From Pollutimonas sp036675275 (GTDB lineage Bacteria; Pseudomonadota; Gammaproteobacteria; Burkholderiales; Burkholderiaceae_B), in assembly GCA_036675275.1 (NCBI GenBank), contig JAKFFG010000008.1, positions 248,001 through 312,000 on the forward strand: DNA of 64,000 nucleotides, in the 5' to 3' direction. Of the stretch, positions 61,164 to 64,000 are shown in pieces. Below the pieces are notes generated by a model, which was not told the origin of the DNA, did not search any database, and saw only the letters and a program-made list of their open reading frames with translations. Positions within the stretch are counted from its first letter, which is position 1; the number at the start of each line of letters is the position of its first letter. Both the position numbers and the translations under genes were made by a program.

Positions 61164-61886
61164 TCAGTGCTTGATATCGGACAGGAATTTGCGTGCCCGG
61201 TCGGAGGCCGGTTGTGTGAAGAACTGCTCGGGTTGCGCTGTTTCGACGATCTTGCCGACGTCCATGAACCATACGACATCGCCGACATCCCGGGCAAAGT
61301 TCATTTCATGCGTCACGCAAACCATGGTCATACCGTCTTTGGCCAGTGATTTCATCACCAGCAGCACTTCATTCACCATCTCTGGATCAAGCGCACTAGT
61401 GGGTTCGTCGAAGAGCATGATCCGGGGCCGCATGGCCAGGGCCCGGGCAATCGCGACACGCTGTTGCTGGCCACCCGAAAGCTGAGCGGCAAACGCGCCG
61501 GCTTTGTGAGACAAGCCCACCCGTTCCAGCAGCGTCTCCGCCGACTCTTGCGCCTGCTTCTTGTTCATTCGCCCAAGCATGACCGGCGCCATCATCAAGT
61601 TGTCCAGGACGCTCATGTGGGGAAACAGATTGAACTGTTGAAACACAAAGCCGATATGGCTGCGCAGCTCGTCGATCGAGCGGCAGGTGTGGACCGGTGT
61701 GTCGTCCACGTAAATCTCGCCTTGTTGAATGGGCTCAAGGCGGTTCACGGTGCGGATCAAGGTTGATTTGCCGGAACCGGAAGGCCCGCATACAACGATG
61801 ACTTCCCCTTGCTTGACCTGCGCGTTGATATTGTCAAGGGCGAGGTAGTCGCCATACCATTTGCTTACATTCTTGAATTGAATCAT
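61164..61886 (-). CDS. Amino acid ABC transporter ATP-binding protein
   Basis: GlnQ-type ATPase of 240 residues. Walker A GPSGSGKST, Q-loop VFQQFNLFPHMSV, signature LSGGQQQRVAIARAL, Walker B IMLFDEPTSALDP, H-loop VTHEMNFARDV. The start ATG follows the permease TAA directly. Closely parallel to the ATPase at 21.9 kb. Confidence 0.95.
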   Translation of the reverse strand: MIQFKNVSKWYGDYLALDNINAQVKQGEVIVVCGPSGSGKSTLIRTVNRLEPIQQGEIYVDDTPVHTCRSIDELRSHIGFVFQQFNLFPHMSVLDNLMMAPVMLGRMNKKQAQESAETLLERVGLSHKAGAFAAQLSGGQQQRVAIARALAMRPRIMLFDEPTSALDPEMVNEVLLVMKSLAKDGMTMVCVTHEMNFARDVGDVVWFMDVGKIVETAQPEQFFTQPASDRARKFLSDIKH

Positions 61887-62588
61887 TTAGATCACCTGAA
61901 CAACCATTGTGCGTTTGATCTGGATGCGGTTTTCAACCAGCTTCACCACGCCGCTGAGGATCAAATTGAGTGTGAAGTACGTGAGCGCCAGTAGTCCGAA
62001 CACTTCGAACGGTTTGGTCAGCAGCATGTTGTTAACTTGAGCGGCGGCGAATGTCAGTTCATGGACGCTGATCACAAATCCCAACGAAGTCTCCTTCACT
62101 GTCGAGATGAACTGGCTGAGCATGCTTGGCAGGGTGTTATACAAGGCTTGCGGCAGAATAATGCGCCGCATGGTCTGGGTGTAGCTTAGGCCCAGCGAGC
62201 GGCCGGCCTCGAGCTGGCCGGTAGGCAGCGCCTGGATGCCGCTGCGGATGATTTCGGCCAAGTAGGCGCTTTCATAGATCACCAGTGCCGCGATCATCGT
62301 CGTGGCGCCGCCCACCGGTCGATTGATGATGATGGGCACAAAAAAGTACGCCCAGAAAATAAACATCAGCAGCGGCAGGCCCCGGACGATGTAGACGATG
62401 GCGGTGCTGGGCCAGTAGAAAATACGGATGGTACTGATTCGGCCCAGCGCAAGCAGGATGCCGAATGGGAACGCCAGTGCCAGGCTTATCAGTGCCAAAC
62501 CGACGGTCGCCACCAGGCCACCCATCGCCCCATGGGGATACTGGCCCACCAGCAGAAGCAGCCAGTTGTCGGAAAGAATATCCAGCAT
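61887..62588 (-). CDS. Amino acid ABC transporter permease 2
   Basis: Permease of 233 residues with five or more helices and the EAA-type loop GQLEAGRSLGLSYTQTMRRI followed by LPQALYNTLPSML. It joins the following permease and ATPase into a polar amino acid importer. It starts 15 bp after the preceding permease. Confidence 0.93.
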   Translation of the reverse strand: MLDILSDNWLLLLVGQYPHGAMGGLVATVGLALISLALAFPFGILLALGRISTIRIFYWPSTAIVYIVRGLPLLMFIFWAYFFVPIIINRPVGGATTMIAALVIYESAYLAEIIRSGIQALPTGQLEAGRSLGLSYTQTMRRIILPQALYNTLPSMLSQFISTVKETSLGFVISVHELTFAAAQVNNMLLTKPFEVFGLLALTYFTLNLILSGVVKLVENRIQIKRTMVVQVI

Positions 62589-62603
62589 ATTTCCCTCTCC
62601 CTG

Positions 62604-63305
62604 TCAGCGTTTGGCCGCGGCAGCGCGGTGTTTGGAAATGTAGGCGCCGCCGAACATCAACAGGAGTGATACAGCCAGATAAAGCGCCGTGACGACGGTA
62701 TACACCTCAAAAGTCTTGAAGGTGGCGGATTCGATTTCTCGCCCCGCGCCGGTAAGCTCAATCAGGCCGATTGCCATGGCCAGGCTGGTGTTCTTGAAAA
62801 GCAGCAGCGTCTGGTTGGTCAGTGGCGGGATGGCAATGGTGAACGCCTGCGGAAGAATGACTTTACGCATAGAGCGCATATAGCTCAGGCCCAATGAACG
62901 TGACGCCTCCAGTTGGCCATCCGGAATGGCGCGAATCGCGCTACGTAAGTCTTCGGCGACATAGGCCGCCGTCACCAGTCCAATGGCAATCATGGAAAAT
63001 AGGAACTCGCTGCCCAACTGATTGACGGCATCGTTCAGCGCCATAGGCAGCAGCGCCGCGACGCCGAAGTACCAAAGCAGAATATGCACCAGCATGGGCA
63101 CGTTGCGGTGAAATGCCACATACAGTGCAATGATGTAGTTAAGGGGGCGGCGGTTGAGCATACGCAGTACGGCAAGCGCGCTGCCCAGCCCGAACGCCAA
63201 TAGCCAGGCAAGCGCAGTCATCTTCAGGGTCGTCATCAGACCCCCAAGAATCAGCATGGGGTAGCCGTTGCTGAGCAACGCACCGAAATCTAGTGTGTAG
63301 TTCAT
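62604..63305 (-). CDS. Amino acid ABC transporter permease 1
   Basis: Permease of 233 residues, second channel subunit. EAA-type loop GQLEASRSLGLSYMRSMRKV, then LPQAFTIAIPPLTNQTLLLF. Begins 23 bp after the receptor gene. Same arrangement as the sulfur-linked transporter at 20.5 kb. Confidence 0.93.
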   Translation of the reverse strand: MNYTLDFGALLSNGYPMLILGGLMTTLKMTALAWLLAFGLGSALAVLRMLNRRPLNYIIALYVAFHRNVPMLVHILLWYFGVAALLPMALNDAVNQLGSEFLFSMIAIGLVTAAYVAEDLRSAIRAIPDGQLEASRSLGLSYMRSMRKVILPQAFTIAIPPLTNQTLLLFKNTSLAMAIGLIELTGAGREIESATFKTFEVYTVVTALYLAVSLLLMFGGAYISKHRAAAAKR

Positions 63306-63328
63306 GAAACGACTGCCCCTTTTCCCGA

Positions 63329-64000
63329 CTAACCCTTGATTTCCTCAAACTTGAATTCGCGCTTGGTGTAGAACTTCGTGTCCTTGCCGAACCACTTATC
63401 GAAGATGGTCTGTGCCCTGCCCGAGGCTTCCAATTGAGCCATGGCCTTGTTGACTTCCGCCAGCAGTTCTTTTTCGCCCTTGCGAACGCCTATGCCCCAA
63501 GGCTCGGTGAACAGCGCCTTGTCGATGATTTGCGTCTTGACGACCGATTTGTCCGAGTCTTGCTTGAATTTCAGCAGCATCAGTTCGGAGCCGACAAAAC
63601 CGGAGACCTTGTTTTGTACCAGAGCCAGATACGAGGTTGGGGGATCTTTAAACGTCACGGTAGTAACGTCAGGGATAAGCCGCTTCGCACCCGCTTCGGA
63701 GGACGAGCCGCTGACGGCGCTGACCCGCTTGCCCGCCAGATCAGCAGGTGTCTTCAGCGTGCCGGCATCGGCGCTGCGGATCAGGATTTTTTGCGGACTG
63801 ACATAGTCGGTATAGCTGTAGTCGATTTGTTTGGCGCGGTCGGGAGACCAGCCCAGGTTGGCCGCCACAACGTCGACGCGGCCGGCGACCAGCTCGGGAA
63901 TACGTGCTGCAACAGAAATCATCTTGACGTCGAGCTTGACACCCAGGTGATCCGCTATCTCTTTGCAAAGATCGATCTCATAACCGACGACTTCGCGGCT
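63329..64000 (-). CDS. Amino acid ABC transporter receptor (5' end beyond window)
   Basis: C-terminal ~223 residues of a family 3 solute-binding protein; the signal peptide lies off the right edge. The frame is open from 64000, where GYEIDLCKEIADHLG, the family signature, is already present. RVDVVAANLGWSPDRAKQIDYS and the GKRVSAVSGSSSE hinge follow. The Met at 63922 is internal, not the start. First gene of this ABC operon; ligand probably a polar amino acid. Confidence 0.92.
   Translation of the reverse strand, partial: SREVVGYEIDLCKEIADHLGVKLDVKMISVAARIPELVAGRVDVVAANLGWSPDRAKQIDYSYTDYVSPQKILIRSADAGTLKTPADLAGKRVSAVSGSSSEAGAKRLIPDVTTVTFKDPPTSYLALVQNKVSGFVGSELMLLKFKQDSDKSVVKTQIIDKALFTEPWGIGVRKGEKELLAEVNKAMAQLEASGRAQTIFDKWFGKDTKFYTKREFKFEEIKG

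Overview
The window looks like chromosomal DNA of a betaproteobacterium of the order Burkholderiales, most likely Alcaligenaceae (Bordetella/Achromobacter/Pusillimonas type). The signs are moderately high GC, densely packed operons, three Bug/TctC-type solute receptors, six LysR regulators, and CaiB-type CoA-transferases placed next to Bug genes. This placement is inferred from gene content, not from a search. I saw no rRNA, tRNA, CRISPR array, phage or recognisable insertion sequence. The genes at both window edges are cut.

Left part (1-24.9 kb). A Bug receptor cut by the edge and a divergent LysR precede a CoA-transferase / HMG-CoA-lyase-like / Bug operon (1-5.2 kb), which ends in a strong terminator. 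Next is a two-armed metal locus (5.3-15.0 kb). One arm is znuA, a DUF1007 gene and an RcnA-type permease. The other arm is a TonB-dependent receptor, a secreted membrane-anchored CobN-like protein, an ExbB/TolQ-like protein and a DUF2149 protein that resembles ExbD. The arms diverge from one intergenic region holding two Zur-like boxes 22 bp apart. A sulfur locus follows (15-22.6 kb): LysR, thiol dioxygenase, C-S lyase, a four-module rhodanese protein and a polar amino acid ABC transporter. A redox-stress group (22.6-26.4 kb) holds a TetR regulator, a flavin oxidoreductase, an AhpD-like protein, a cupin and a divergent MocR regulator.

Middle (26.4-45.8 kb), which looks accessory. Two HigBA-type toxin-antitoxin modules flank a small MscS channel and a phytase/esterase-like protein. 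Then come LysR/RidA and a second LysR facing a long rightward run: two YcaC-like hydrolases, GNAT, DoxX, amidohydrolase, MFS exporter, pirin and WrbA-like quinone reductase. After a GT1 glycosyltransferase, a small unknown gene and a NUDIX gene, a TetR regulator diverges from a GST / haloacid dehalogenase / YghU detoxification operon.

Right part (45.8-64 kb). A leftward BCCT transporter / CNBD-CBS-DUF294 / DEDDh exonuclease operon diverges from a TRAP transporter plus amidohydrolase operon, across a promoter region with two strong inverted repeats. A second CoA-activation and C-C cleavage operon (Bug, maleylacetate-reductase-like, citryl-CoA-lyase-like, CaiB) lies between two LysR genes. A second polar amino acid ABC transporter runs off the right edge.

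The most unusual system is the metal locus. A chelatase large-subunit homologue appears to be exported to the periplasm and is co-encoded with a proton-motive-force motor pair. This suggests metal removal or insertion in the envelope under zinc control, without the usual AAA+ ATPase subunits.
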